Positions 8,831-18,358 of a stretch of DNA of 64,000 nt are shown in pieces; the first letter of the stretch is position 1; every line of letters begins with the position of its first letter. Source of the stretch: Christiangramia forsetii KT0803 (GTDB taxonomy: Bacteria > Bacteroidota > Bacteroidia > Flavobacteriales > Flavobacteriaceae). The notes under the pieces are model-generated. The model was given only the letters and a program-made list of their open reading frames with translations. It had not been told where the DNA came from and made no database searches. The stretch spans positions 2,790,001 to 2,854,000 of the forward strand of contig NC_008571.1 in NCBI RefSeq assembly GCF_000060345.1, read 5' to 3'. The position numbers and the translations under genes were made by a program.

Positions 8831-9895
8831 CTAATTATCTAAAAACTCTTTCTGATTTTTCGCATAACTGCGCCACTTTTCTATACAATCTACCATATCC
8901 TGTGGAATATCAGAGTTGAAGCTCATCCATTCTTCGGTTTTTGGATGTACAAAGCCCAAAGTTTTAGCATGTAGCGCCTGTCTAGGCAGTATTTTAAAGC
9001 AATTATCTACAAACTGTTTATACTTGGTGAAAGTAGTTCCCTTAAGTATCCTGTCGCCTCCATAACGCTCATCATTAAAAAGTGTATGACCTATATATTT
9101 CATATGAACCCTTATCTGGTGAGTTCTTCCGGTCTCCAGTTTACAGGCAACCAGCGTAACATAGCCTAATCTCTCAAGTACTTTATAATGTGTAACGGCA
9201 GCTTTACCATTCTCGACATCATCGCCTTCAAAAACTATATTCTGTAATCTATTTCTGGGGTTTCTACCAATATTCCCTTCAATAGTTCCTTCTTCCTCGG
9301 CTAGGTTACCCCAAACGATCGCTACATATTCACGTTCACTGGATTTATCGAAAAACTGTTTGGAAAGGTGCGCCATGGCTTCTTCAGTTTTCGCAACAAC
9401 CAAAAGTCCGCTAGTATCTTTATCTATCCTATGAACAAGTCCCGGGCGATCACTGCTATTATTGGGCAAATTATCAAAATGATGTACCAGCGCATTAATC
9501 AAAGTTCCGCTATAATTCCCATGTCCCGGATGCACCACCATCCCCGCTTGTTTATTAACTACCAGCAAGGTGTCATCTTCATATACAATATCCAGGGGAA
9601 TATCCTCCGGAACCAATAAATATTCATAAGGTGGGTGCTCGAACATCACCTGAACGGTATCCCCTCCTTTTACCTTATAATTTTGCTTCACGGTGTCTCC
9701 ATTCACATAGATATTTCCGCTTTTCGCTGCCTTCTGAATTTTATTACGAGTAGCATTTTCTATAAAATTCATCAGGTATTTATCCACTCTTAGTGGATTC
9801 TGCCCTACTTCAGCTACAAACTTATGATGCTCATAAAGACTTTCGTCCTCTTCCTGATCTTCAATCTCTTCCCTTTGGTCTTTATTAGAATTCAT
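8831..9895 (-). CDS. rluD: RluA/RluD family pseudouridine synthase
   Basis: The 354-residue enzyme converts uridines in structured RNA (in RluD, 23S rRNA helix 69) to pseudouridine. An N-terminal S4 RNA-binding domain (about 30-90) precedes the catalytic domain with the catalytic aspartate in GLVHRIDKDTSGLLVVAK and the TGRTHQIRVHM motif. It overlaps the upstream PASTA gene by 11 bases, so the two are co-translated. Which RNA site is modified cannot be known from the sequence alone; RluD is the best family match. Confidence 0.9.
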   Translation of the reverse strand: MNSNKDQREEIEDQEEDESLYEHHKFVAEVGQNPLRVDKYLMNFIENATRNKIQKAAKSGNIYVNGDTVKQNYKVKGGDTVQVMFEHPPYEYLLVPEDIPLDIVYEDDTLLVVNKQAGMVVHPGHGNYSGTLINALVHHFDNLPNNSSDRPGLVHRIDKDTSGLLVVAKTEEAMAHLSKQFFDKSSEREYVAIVWGNLAEEEGTIEGNIGRNPRNRLQNIVFEGDDVENGKAAVTHYKVLERLGYVTLVACKLETGRTHQIRVHMKYIGHTLFNDERYGGDRILKGTTFTKYKQFVDNCFKILPRQALHAKTLGFVHPKTEEWMSFNSDIPQDMVDCIEKWRSYAKNQKEFLDN

Positions 9896-10508
9896 CTACT
9901 TCGCTTTCAGTTTCGTTCTGGATATCCAGAGTATCTTCATCATCACTTCTATATCTACCACTACCATCCCCCAGAACAAGATCTATAATAGAAGTCTTCA
10001 TTATTTCGTCCCCCGGCTGTACAAGTTTTCCCTTATGTCTTAATTCCAGTACTGCATCTTCTGCAATGTCTGGCTTATAACTGATCTCTCCAATTTCAAA
10101 ACCGAGAGACCTTAAGGTTGGTTCTACCTGTCTTCTGGTTTTACGAATAAGATTGTTGGGAATTTCAATTTTCCTGAATCCCGAAGGATTCAGTGTTAAG
10201 TAAATCTTCCTGTCTTCCTTTACAAATTTACCTGGCGCCGGTACCTGATCTATTACAGAATACCTGGGAAAATCTGGATTGAAATTTGCAGAATCTAATA
10301 TTTCGAAATCAAGATTCCTCTCATTCAGCCGATCTTCAACCACATTCAGGTTCATTTTCGCAAGATCAGGAACTTCAATCCTTTGATCCTGATTGGTAGA
10401 ATAATCAAGCCACTGCATCGTTAAAAACGATATTACCACTAATATAATAACAGCAAGCACAAGCTGTATTAAAAAAGTCTTGCTGAATATAAATCGAAAT
10501 AATCCCAT
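9885..10508 (-). CDS. PASTA-domain membrane protein
   Basis: The 207-residue protein has a short cytoplasmic N-terminus, one membrane helix (about 12-32), then PASTA repeats (VPDLAKMNLNVVEDRL..., with further ones to about residue 180) and an acidic tail. PASTA domains bind peptidoglycan fragments or beta-lactams in other bacteria. No kinase or transpeptidase domain is attached, so its role is unknown. It forms an operon with rluD and diverges from ddl, a cell-wall gene, which fits an envelope role. Confidence 0.85.
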   Translation of the reverse strand: MGLFRFIFSKTFLIQLVLAVIILVVISFLTMQWLDYSTNQDQRIEVPDLAKMNLNVVEDRLNERNLDFEILDSANFNPDFPRYSVIDQVPAPGKFVKEDRKIYLTLNPSGFRKIEIPNNLIRKTRRQVEPTLRSLGFEIGEISYKPDIAEDAVLELRHKGKLVQPGDEIMKTSIIDLVLGDGSGRYRSDDEDTLDIQNETESEVDEF

Positions 10509-10525
10509 AGTTTTTAGATAATGAG

Positions 10526-10533
10526 CAAAGATA
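10526..10533 (-). promoter_or_regulatory. Predicted -7 box for PASTA-rluD operon
   Basis: The minus strand reads TATCTTTG, a match to TAnnTTTG, 18 bases before the PASTA gene start. It lies back to back with the ddl promoter. Confidence 0.55.
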
Positions 10534-10547
10534 TAAAACCCATTGGT

Positions 10548-10579
10548 TTTGGTGACTGCCCTTTTAAGTGATATTTTTG
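10548..10579 (+). promoter_or_regulatory. Predicted promoter of ddl
   Basis: TTTG at 10548-10551 and TATTTTTG at 10572-10579 are separated by 20 bases, a good fit to the Bacteroidota -33/-7 promoter. The ddl ATG is at 10610. Confidence 0.65.
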
Positions 10580-10609
10580 TTTAACGACCTCTAAGCGAAA
10601 ATATTGAAT

Positions 10610-11590
10610 ATGAAGAAAAAAATTGCCATTGCAATGGGCGGTTATTCCAGTGAATATCGCATTTCTATAAATAGCGGAAACATTGTTTATAAACATCTTG
10701 ACCACGACCTTTATGAACCTTATCGCGTTCATATTTTAAAAGGAGAATGGTTTGTAGTGGCAGATGATGATACACCATATCCCATTAACAAGAGTAATTT
10801 TACCGTGAAGATAAACGACAAAGTTATTCAATTCGATTGCGTTTTCAATACTATTCACGGTACCCCCGGTGAAAATGGTTTACTCCAGGCTTATCTGGAA
10901 TTAATCGGAATTCCCCAGACCAGTTGTGATTATTACCAGTCTGCACTTACCTTCAATAAAAGAGATCTCATAAGTGTTTTAAGGCCTTACGGAATCAAAG
11001 CAGCGACTAATTATTTTCTAAATAAAGATCAGGAGATCAACACAAAAGAAATTGTTGATAAAGTTGGACTTCCCTGTTTTGTGAAAGCAAATCGTGCCGG
11101 AAGCAGTTTTGGCGTGACCAAAGTAAAGACTGAAGACGAGATCATTTCAGCAGCAAAAACTGCCTTTACAGAAGACGATGAAGCGATCATTGAATCTTTC
11201 CTTGACGGAACAGAGGTCTCTGTTGGTGTGATCACTTACAAAGGAAAAGTACTGGCCTTACCCGTTACTGAAATTATTCCCGATGGCGAGTTCTTCGATT
11301 ATGAAGCTAAATATCTTGGTAAATCACAGGAGATTACCCCTGCAAGAATTTCAGAAGAAGACACTAAGAAAGTTCAGGATATTGCGATAATGATCTATAA
11401 AAAACTAAAAATGAAAGGACTTTCTCGTTCTGAATTTATATTTCATGAAGGAGAACCGCATTTTATAGAAATGAATACCAATCCTGGAATAAGCCAGGCA
11501 AGTATTTTACCGCAACAAGCTGAAAAGGCGGGAATAAGCCTGAAAGATCTATTTGGAAGCACTATTGAGGCAGCCTTAAACCAAAAGTGA
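10610..11590 (+). CDS. ddl: D-alanine--D-alanine ligase
   Basis: Ddl joins two D-alanines with ATP for the peptidoglycan stem peptide. The start chosen is the ATG at 10610 (MKKKIAIAMGGYSSEYRIS); an in-frame TTG lies six bases earlier. The N-terminal glycine-rich domain includes HGTPGENG, and the ATP-grasp part shows VKANRAGSSFGV, EVSVGV and the magnesium-binding FIEMNTNPGIS. Length (326 residues) is normal. It is followed 47 bases later by coaD on the same strand. Confidence 0.95.
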   Translation: MKKKIAIAMGGYSSEYRISINSGNIVYKHLDHDLYEPYRVHILKGEWFVVADDDTPYPINKSNFTVKINDKVIQFDCVFNTIHGTPGENGLLQAYLELIGIPQTSCDYYQSALTFNKRDLISVLRPYGIKAATNYFLNKDQEINTKEIVDKVGLPCFVKANRAGSSFGVTKVKTEDEIISAAKTAFTEDDEAIIESFLDGTEVSVGVITYKGKVLALPVTEIIPDGEFFDYEAKYLGKSQEITPARISEEDTKKVQDIAIMIYKKLKMKGLSRSEFIFHEGEPHFIEMNTNPGISQASILPQQAEKAGISLKDLFGSTIEAALNQK

Positions 11591-11637
11591 TATTTTCTGA
11601 TTATCTTTTAAATTCATAACTGACCAAAACCCGCCTG

Positions 11638-12093
11638 ATGAAAAAAGCAGTTTTCCCGGGATCTTTCGATCCGCTTACACTAGGACATACCGATATTATT
11701 GATCGCGCGCTACCCTTGTTTGACGAGATCATTCTGGCAATTGGGACTAATTCCAGCAAGAAATATATGTTTAGCCTGGAGGATCGCCTTCATTTTTTGA
11801 AGGAAACCTATAAAAATGAATCCAAAGTTAAAGTGGAAACTTATAAAGGCTTAACGGTTGATTTCTGCAAATCTCAGAATGCAGGTTTTATTTTACGTGG
11901 ATTAAGAAATGGGCAGGATCTTGAATTTGAAAAATCTATTGGACAAACCAATTACAAAATGTCTGGTATTGATAGTATCTTCCTGCTCTCAAGCTCAGGA
12001 AAAGCTCATATTTCTTCTACAGTAGTACGAGATGTTATGCACCATGGTGGCAATTATGAGTTTATGGTACCAGATGTTGTGCGTAAAAAATAG
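11638..12093 (+). CDS. coaD: Pantetheine-phosphate adenylyltransferase
   Basis: CoaD makes dephospho-CoA from 4'-phosphopantetheine and ATP, the fourth step of CoA synthesis. The 151-residue protein starts MKKAVFPGSFDPLTLGHTDII, with the nucleotidyltransferase TxGH motif, and carries LRGLRNGQDLEFE and the SSTVVRD segment typical of the family. It follows ddl, as in many Flavobacteriaceae. Confidence 0.96.
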   Translation: MKKAVFPGSFDPLTLGHTDIIDRALPLFDEIILAIGTNSSKKYMFSLEDRLHFLKETYKNESKVKVETYKGLTVDFCKSQNAGFILRGLRNGQDLEFEKSIGQTNYKMSGIDSIFLLSSSGKAHISSTVVRDVMHHGGNYEFMVPDVVRKK

Positions 12094-12102
12094 TTTTTAA
12101 TA

Positions 12103-12253
12103 CGTCATACTGAACTTGTTTCAGGATCTCAAGAGATTTCTCACTACGTTCGGAATGACACACTTTTGTCATCAGAGCGCAACGAAGTGGAGCGAAGAAT
12201 CTTTAATCTGATCCGAATAAACTGGAGATTCCTCGCTATGTTCGGAACGACAA
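12103..12253. repeat. Dispersed CGTCAYNCTGAAC-type intergenic repeat, copy 2
   Basis: The coaD/TonB-receptor gap starts CGTCATACTGAACTTG-TTTCAGGATCTC and then holds short sub-repeats of the type TTCGGAATGACA / TTCGGAACGACAA and GAAGAATCTTT. It matches the trpB-trpA gap copy in its first half. It lies between convergent genes and could form an extended hairpin acting as a shared transcript end. Confidence 0.6.
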
Positions 12254-14542
12254 TCAAAAGTCAAATTTTAACCTTACTCCGCCAAAATAATTTCTTGGAT
12301 TGCCCGGATAATAATAACGGGGTGCAGAGCCACCAAAACCAACTGCATTTGTAACGATACTCGCAGCATAATCTTCATCCAGAATATTATTAATGCCGAA
12401 ATTAAACTGAAAATTCAATCTCCGGCTTAATTTCCAGTTATAGTTAAGTTTCAAATTAAGTAATTCGTAAGCATCTGTATATCCCGAATTCGCATCATCA
12501 AGCGCCATTTCTCCAAATGCCTGAAAATTGATATTGGCAGTAAGATCTTTAAAACTGATCTCGGTTCCCGGTGAAATCATATACTCAGGAACTCCTGGAA
12601 TAGTTTTACCAGAATAGTTCTCCCCAAGATCTACAAACTTGTCAAACTCAAAAAAGTTGAAATTTGAGTTAAGAAATAATTTTAACTGAAGATCTGATGT
12701 AAGATTTGTACGGTAAGCAGAAGTAAATTCAATCCCATTATGGTCTGCCTTTCCTGCATTAACACCCACAAACTGATCTGGCCCCACTCTTCTCGCCACC
12801 AGCAAGTTTCGGATTTGTATAGAATAGAGGTTAACCTCTGTATAAAGTTTATTATTGAACCAGTTTCCTTTAAATCCAACTTCATAATTTAAGCCGGTTT
12901 CGGTTTTTAGGTCTGTATTTATCTGCCCTTCCGGCGTTAAAGTTTCTGCCACCGTAGGAGTAGAAAAACCATGACTGGCAGAAGCATAAAAGTTTTTCCC
13001 TTCAAAAGCTTCATAACTTAGACCTAAGCGCGGCGAGAATATCGGATCAAAACTATAATCCCCGGATTGATCTATACCATCTTCAATGAACCTATCTTTG
13101 AGATCATAGGTAGTTGAATTAAAATTCAGACCCATCTCCACTAATAACTTTGAAGTGATTTCCGTATTCATCTGAGCGAATACATTTATATAGTTTCTAT
13201 TCTGCTCATTTAAACTTAACCGATCTCCCTGAACACTTCTTCTTTCCTCTACTTCTTCATAAAGATTTTCAAAAGTTCCGGTTTCATAGAATTCAAACAT
13301 AGTTTCTGCTCCAAAACTGATTTCAGAAGGACTATTAAAAACGGAAGTTTTGTAATTGAACTTTGTCCTCGCGCCTATTGAATTTCTATTCTCATCCAGG
13401 ATATTGAAAGGCCTCGGCTCATAACCATCTCTGAAATTATAAAAAATAGAAGTTTGATTTTTAAAGTTTTCAGTAAATCGATGATCATAGGAAATCCCAA
13501 TAATATTTTTGTCATAAGACTCATATCCGGCTGACTGGTTCCAGGTAAATGCCGCTTTTTCAGGATCATTTCTGAAATCATCTTCATTCAAAGAACTTGG
13601 AATAAAAGCCTTCAGTTTAGTATATGACAAAAATAACGACCAGTAGTTCCCGGACTTATTCATCAGACCTACCGAGCCCAACAATGAATTTCTATCATAG
13701 TCCCCATTACGGCGATAACCATCGCTTTGTACATTATTGTAATTAATAGACAAATCCAGACCATCATTTACGAAATTAAGGTTCGCTCTGGTCTTTCTGG
13801 TATTAAAACTTCCGTAATTAAAATCGGTAACAACAGATTTCTGGTCATTCCGGTTTTGACTGGTAAATAGATTGATAGCGCCTCCTAAACCTGCTCCAAA
13901 AACAGACGAAACAGGGCCTTTGAAAATTTCAATTCTATCCAGATATTCCGGGTCAAAATCATCCAGCGTCAGTTCTCCCTCTGCAGTAGTAAGAGGAATT
14001 CCGTTGATATAAGCTTTTATGCGGTTGGTACTATACTGGGCTCTGGCTCCAATTCCTCTAATATTAATCTTATTGGTATTAAGTGCACCCTGGCTCACAA
14101 AAACACCCGGTACATAATTGAAGTTTTGTACCAGGATAAAATTATCTGTTCGATTTAAATCATTTTCTGAAATAATCCCAACTGAAGACGGGGTCTTTCT
14201 CACGGCCTGTGAAATGTTTGAACTTCTGATAATTACCTCAGAAAGCTGATCAACATCCTGCTGAAGGTATATCTCCCCTTGTTTCAGGTTACTTTCAATT
14301 TTCATAGTTGAATTCAGGTAACCCAACAATGAAAATTCCACATCAACTGGATATTCGCTCACACTAAGTGAAAAGTTACCGCCAGAATCGGTAAATACAA
14401 CTTCATCTGACTGCAAATTTCTTACTGATACATTCTGTAGTGGAACTCCTGTCCCACTTTCCAGAACGCTACCTTCAAATTCCTGAGCAACCAATCCGTT
14501 TACACAGGTTAGTGCCAGAAAAAAATATATATATTTTGTCAA
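12254..14542 (-). CDS. TonB-dependent outer membrane receptor
   Basis: The 762-residue protein has a signal peptide (to about residue 19, ...GLVAQ), an N-terminal carboxypeptidase-regulatory-like domain (about 20-95), a plug domain (about 105-215, with VPGVFVSQGALNTNKINIRG) and a 22-strand-type barrel ending KFDF with a C-terminal phenylalanine. These receptors import siderophores, cofactors or glycans using TonB energy; the ligand is not evident. No SusD partner is present. It sits 8 bases after a PQQ-type sugar dehydrogenase gene, suggesting a shared substrate or cofactor. Confidence 0.92.
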   Translation of the reverse strand: MTKYIYFFLALTCVNGLVAQEFEGSVLESGTGVPLQNVSVRNLQSDEVVFTDSGGNFSLSVSEYPVDVEFSLLGYLNSTMKIESNLKQGEIYLQQDVDQLSEVIIRSSNISQAVRKTPSSVGIISENDLNRTDNFILVQNFNYVPGVFVSQGALNTNKINIRGIGARAQYSTNRIKAYINGIPLTTAEGELTLDDFDPEYLDRIEIFKGPVSSVFGAGLGGAINLFTSQNRNDQKSVVTDFNYGSFNTRKTRANLNFVNDGLDLSINYNNVQSDGYRRNGDYDRNSLLGSVGLMNKSGNYWSLFLSYTKLKAFIPSSLNEDDFRNDPEKAAFTWNQSAGYESYDKNIIGISYDHRFTENFKNQTSIFYNFRDGYEPRPFNILDENRNSIGARTKFNYKTSVFNSPSEISFGAETMFEFYETGTFENLYEEVEERRSVQGDRLSLNEQNRNYINVFAQMNTEITSKLLVEMGLNFNSTTYDLKDRFIEDGIDQSGDYSFDPIFSPRLGLSYEAFEGKNFYASASHGFSTPTVAETLTPEGQINTDLKTETGLNYEVGFKGNWFNNKLYTEVNLYSIQIRNLLVARRVGPDQFVGVNAGKADHNGIEFTSAYRTNLTSDLQLKLFLNSNFNFFEFDKFVDLGENYSGKTIPGVPEYMISPGTEISFKDLTANINFQAFGEMALDDANSGYTDAYELLNLKLNYNWKLSRRLNFQFNFGINNILDEDYAASIVTNAVGFGGSAPRYYYPGNPRNYFGGVRLKFDF

Positions 14543-14550
14543 ACTTTTAT

Positions 14551-15843
14551 CTATTCAGCTGAAACTCTCCAGATTACTCCACCATCATCATCATTCACTA
14601 GCAATGAACCATCAGGAAGCGTAGTTACACCCACTGGTCGTCCATAAACCTGACTTGCATCATCGTCGGCTATAAATCCTGTTAGAAAATCTTCAGGTTG
14701 CTGTGGATTTCCTTTTTCGTCAAAAGGTATAAACAAAACTTTATATCCTGAAAAATTTGCCCTGTTCCATGAACCATGTTGCCCAACAAAGGCTCCATTA
14801 TGATATTTCTCCGGAAAAGCGGTCTCTTTGTAAAAAGTAAAGCCTAAAGATGCTGTGTGCGGTCCAACCGACACATCTGGCACGATAGATTTTTCTACCA
14901 TTTCTAAATGTGGGTCCTCGGCCCATCTTGGATCTTTAATATCACCATAATACGAATATGGCCAGCCGTACCAACCACCTTCTTGTACACTGGTCACGTA
15001 ATCTGGCACCAGGTTATTTCCTATTTTATCCCTCTCGTTTACCGCAGTCCATAGTTCCCCGGTAACTGGATTCCAATCTATTCCTACGGGATTTCTCAGT
15101 CCTGCAGCAAAAATTTTCTCCCCGGTACCATTAGGATTAATCTCGATGATATTTGCTCTTCGCTCTTCCTTTTCCATACCATGCTCTCCAACATTACTTG
15201 AACTTCCCACGGTAATATAAATTTTATCGTTATTTGGCCCGGCAATAATATTTCGTGTCCAGTGATGGTTATAACCACCAGCTGGTAAATCTAATACCTT
15301 CTCTGGATTCTCATCTATTGAATTCTGACCCGTTTTATACGGAAAACGAATTAGCTGATCTACATTGGCAACATAGAAATAACCATCCATAATCAACATC
15401 CCGAAAGGTTGGTTCAGATTCTTTAAAAAAGAATAACTTTCATCCGGCACTCCGTCCTGGTCTTTATCCCTGAACATCGTAATACGATTCGCGCTTTTCT
15501 TCGCGTCGTCTGTTTCCACAACAAAAATATCATTGTTAGGTGCCACATAGGTCCAGCGTGGATGCTCTAAATCTTCAGCGAATTTAGTGACCTTAAAACC
15601 TTCTGGTGCCTCTGGCATCTTCCCTTCCGGCCATGCTACAATCTTACTCTCTTTTCGAACTGATTCCGAAGCAAATGGTGCCGGAAGTTCAATTTTCCCT
15701 ATAGCAGTTTCAGCATAATCAGATCCTGATTCTGCCAGCTCGCTCTTTTTCTCTTCACTTAGATTCTCATTTGCCTGTCCCGCAACATTCATAGCAAACA
15801 AAACTGCTACTAGAAAAGTAGCGCTGGTTGTTAGATTTTTCAT
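14551..15843 (-). CDS. PQQ-dependent sugar/sorbosone dehydrogenase-like protein
   Basis: The 430-residue exported protein (signal peptide MKNLTTSATFLVAVLFAMNVAGQ) has the six-bladed propeller family pattern of soluble aldose sugar and sorbosone dehydrogenases: VVETDD, AAGLRNPVGIDWNPVTGELW, GGWYGWPYSYYG and the late VGVTTLPDGSLLVNDD. Relatives oxidise sugars in the periplasm with PQQ. No heme motif is seen. It is the first gene of a two-gene unit with the TonB receptor. Substrate and true PQQ dependence are not provable here. Confidence 0.85.
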   Translation of the reverse strand: MKNLTTSATFLVAVLFAMNVAGQANENLSEEKKSELAESGSDYAETAIGKIELPAPFASESVRKESKIVAWPEGKMPEAPEGFKVTKFAEDLEHPRWTYVAPNNDIFVVETDDAKKSANRITMFRDKDQDGVPDESYSFLKNLNQPFGMLIMDGYFYVANVDQLIRFPYKTGQNSIDENPEKVLDLPAGGYNHHWTRNIIAGPNNDKIYITVGSSSNVGEHGMEKEERRANIIEINPNGTGEKIFAAGLRNPVGIDWNPVTGELWTAVNERDKIGNNLVPDYVTSVQEGGWYGWPYSYYGDIKDPRWAEDPHLEMVEKSIVPDVSVGPHTASLGFTFYKETAFPEKYHNGAFVGQHGSWNRANFSGYKVLFIPFDEKGNPQQPEDFLTGFIADDDASQVYGRPVGVTTLPDGSLLVNDDDGGVIWRVSAE

Positions 15844-16007
15844 AATTCAATTTTTTATAAAAATAACATGAAAATCAGGCAATAGAAAGACCTGGGAAAT
15901 GATTAGGTTTACTTTAACATAGCAGCTCCCGAGATAGAATGTACCAGGTTTCTAGTAACTCTCTAAGTTTTTAAGTATGTTTACGGCATTATCTTTTAAG
16001 AAACTTT

Positions 16008-17759
16008 ATGAAAAAACTTTGGTTGGTATTGGGGATCTTAATCAGCCTATCATCTTGTGATTTTTCTAAATACAAGTTGAACAAAGACTATGATTTTGAA
16101 ACCCAATTTGAAAAATCGGGAGGAACTGAAACCGGCACCTATACGGAAGTTATAGCTTTTTACAAAGAACTTGCAGATGCTTACCCCAGTATAAGTCTGG
16201 AAGAATTTGGAAAAACCGACAGTGGTCTGCCTCTTCATCTTGCCATATACAATCCTGAAGGTGAGTTTGATCTCGAAAAACTCGAAAAATCACATAGCGT
16301 CATGTTAATTAATAATGGGATTCACCCCGGAGAAAGCGATGGAATTGATGCTACCATGATGCTTTTTAGAGATATGGCGGGCGATTCTATAACCTCCCCC
16401 AAGAATACGATTATTGCCACTATTCCTATTTATAATGTAGGCGGAGCTCTTAACCGAAATTCAGGAAGCAGAACCAACCAGAATGGACCTAAAGAATATG
16501 GTTTCAGAGGAAATGCAAGAAACTACGATTTAAACAGAGATTTTATAAAAGCTGATACGAAAAATGCCCAAAGCTTTTATGAGATTTTCCATTATCTGAA
16601 TCCGGATGTATTTATAGACAACCATGTCAGCAACGGTGCAGACTATCAGTACACATTAACCCATTTATTTACCCAGCATGATAAACTGGGTGGTAGCCTG
16701 GGAGATTATCTTCAGAATAAAATGATGCCGGCACTGGAAGATTCATTAAAAGTTAAAGAATGGGATATTACGCCTTATGTTAATGTCTTTAATGAAGTTC
16801 CTGAAAATGGCTTTTCTCAGTTTATGGATTCTCCCAGATATTCAACAGGCTATACTACGTTATGGAATACGCTGGGAATGATGGTAGAAACCCATATGCT
16901 AAAACCTTATGATAAGAGAGTAATGGGAACCTACGAACTTATGCGGTCCATGATAAGCATAACCGATGCAGATACTGAAGTCATCAGAGATTTAAGAAAT
17001 CAGGCCCTCAGGAAATACAAAACCGACAGAAAATATAATTTGCAATTTGAAGCAGATCAGGAAAATCCTTCAAAAAGAGAATTCAAGGGCTATGAAGGTG
17101 AAAATATCACCAGTGAACTAACAGGCCAGCCGCGATTAAAATACAATCGTGATAAACCTTTTACTAAAGAGATTGAATATTACGATAATTTCACGGTTAC
17201 TGAAGAAATTGAGATTCCGCGTGCTTATATTATTCCGCAGGGATGGTGGCAGGTAATAGATCGTCTAGAAATGAATAATATTAAAATGGAATCCCTGGAT
17301 AGAGATACCCTGATTGATGTTGAAGTTTACAAAATTGAAGATTTTGAGACAAGTGAAACTGCATACGAAGGCCATTATTTGCATAAAAACACCAAAGTTT
17401 CAAAGTCAACCGAAAAAGTGAAATTCAGAAAAGGGGATTATCTAATCACAACATTTCAGGATGGGGCAAGATATCTATTAGAAACATTGGAACCATCAGC
17501 TGTAGATTCATTTTTTAACTGGAATTTCTTTGATACGGTACTTCAGCAAAAAGAAGGTTTCTCTCCTTATGTGTTTGAAGATGTTGCCAAAGAATTGCTG
17601 GAAAACAATCCGGATCTTAAGAAAGAGTTTGAAACTAAAAAGCGTAGCGATTCTGATTTCAGAAATAGCTGGTATGCCCAGCTGGATTGGCTACATAAAC
17701 AATCGAATAATTATGAGGAGGCACATTTACGCTACCCAGTCTTCCGACTTCCCCGCTAA
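16008..17759 (+). CDS. M14-family zinc carboxypeptidase, lipoprotein
   Basis: The 583-residue protein has a lipoprotein signal (MKKLWLVLGILISLSSC). The M14 zinc site is visible as HPGE (H106, E109) in NNGIHPGESDGIDA, with a conserved NYDLNRDF segment and a later DNHVSNGADYQYTLTH histidine. The catalytic glutamate is expected in the VETH-containing region around residue 297. It should trim peptides at the envelope. Its last 33 bases overlap the end of the convergent NUDIX gene. Confidence 0.88.
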   Translation: MKKLWLVLGILISLSSCDFSKYKLNKDYDFETQFEKSGGTETGTYTEVIAFYKELADAYPSISLEEFGKTDSGLPLHLAIYNPEGEFDLEKLEKSHSVMLINNGIHPGESDGIDATMMLFRDMAGDSITSPKNTIIATIPIYNVGGALNRNSGSRTNQNGPKEYGFRGNARNYDLNRDFIKADTKNAQSFYEIFHYLNPDVFIDNHVSNGADYQYTLTHLFTQHDKLGGSLGDYLQNKMMPALEDSLKVKEWDITPYVNVFNEVPENGFSQFMDSPRYSTGYTTLWNTLGMMVETHMLKPYDKRVMGTYELMRSMISITDADTEVIRDLRNQALRKYKTDRKYNLQFEADQENPSKREFKGYEGENITSELTGQPRLKYNRDKPFTKEIEYYDNFTVTEEIEIPRAYIIPQGWWQVIDRLEMNNIKMESLDRDTLIDVEVYKIEDFETSETAYEGHYLHKNTKVSKSTEKVKFRKGDYLITTFQDGARYLLETLEPSAVDSFFNWNFFDTVLQQKEGFSPYVFEDVAKELLENNPDLKKEFETKKRSDSDFRNSWYAQLDWLHKQSNNYEEAHLRYPVFRLPR

Positions 17760-18350
17760 AAATTTTTCAGGAAATAACATCTTAATATTAGCATAGGATT
17801 TTTTAAGAGCTTTCTGGCTTTTCTTAAAATTCTTCCATTTAGCCTTTTTTATACCTTCTTTCACTTCCGGAACCAACTCACCGTCATATTCGGTATGCAT
17901 TTCGTACCAGTAGGTCTCCTTTAGTCTCAGTTTACCTTTTCGTTTAAAAACATGATAGGTACAGGTGATAAATCGTGTTATCTCCAGTCCCTGAACTCCG
18001 GTTTCTTCTTCAACTTCCCTAATAGCAGAATTCTGAATACTTTCATTCTTCTCGGTTTTCCCTTTTGGAAGATCCCATCTATTATTGCGGTAAATAAAAA
18101 GAATTTCTTTATTCTTATTCACTACCATACCTCCAGCTGCAGTAACCACTCTCATCTTCCTTAGAAGTAACTTCAAAAGTTTTGATTCATCATGGTGATA
18201 GAGGTTCACATATGCCAGTTTTCCCTTGATAATTTTTTTGACCACTTTTTTAAGCCGAACCTTCTTTAAAGGATAAGAAGTATAATTTTCCCCAATTTCT
18301 TTCTGTGTAGAGACAATTATAGGAATATCATTCACAAAAACTTTATACAT
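17727..18350 (-). CDS. NUDIX hydrolase
   Basis: The full NUDIX box is present: G-x5-E-x7-REVEEETGV in GKTEKNESIQNSAIREVEEE. Such enzymes hydrolyse nucleoside diphosphates linked to other groups; the substrate is unknown. The start is set to the ATG at 18350 (MYKVFVNDIPIIV); a TTG six bases earlier is less likely. An N-terminal extension of about 70 residues precedes the NUDIX domain. The start codon lies only 8 bases from the divergent pyrE start, and the 3' end overlaps the M14 gene. Confidence 0.9.
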   Translation of the reverse strand: MYKVFVNDIPIIVSTQKEIGENYTSYPLKKVRLKKVVKKIIKGKLAYVNLYHHDESKLLKLLLRKMRVVTAAGGMVVNKNKEILFIYRNNRWDLPKGKTEKNESIQNSAIREVEEETGVQGLEITRFITCTYHVFKRKGKLRLKETYWYEMHTEYDGELVPEVKEGIKKAKWKNFKKSQKALKKSYANIKMLFPEKFLAGKSEDWVA

Positions 18351-18353
18351 TTG
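18346..18353 (+). promoter_or_regulatory. Possible pyrE -7 box overlapping the NUDIX start codon
   Basis: TACATTTG matches TAnnTTTG and ends 5 bases before the pyrE ATG (18359). If used, pyrE mRNA would be leaderless or nearly so. No clear -33 TTTG is seen, so this is tentative. Confidence 0.35.
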
Positions 18354-18358
18354 CAATT

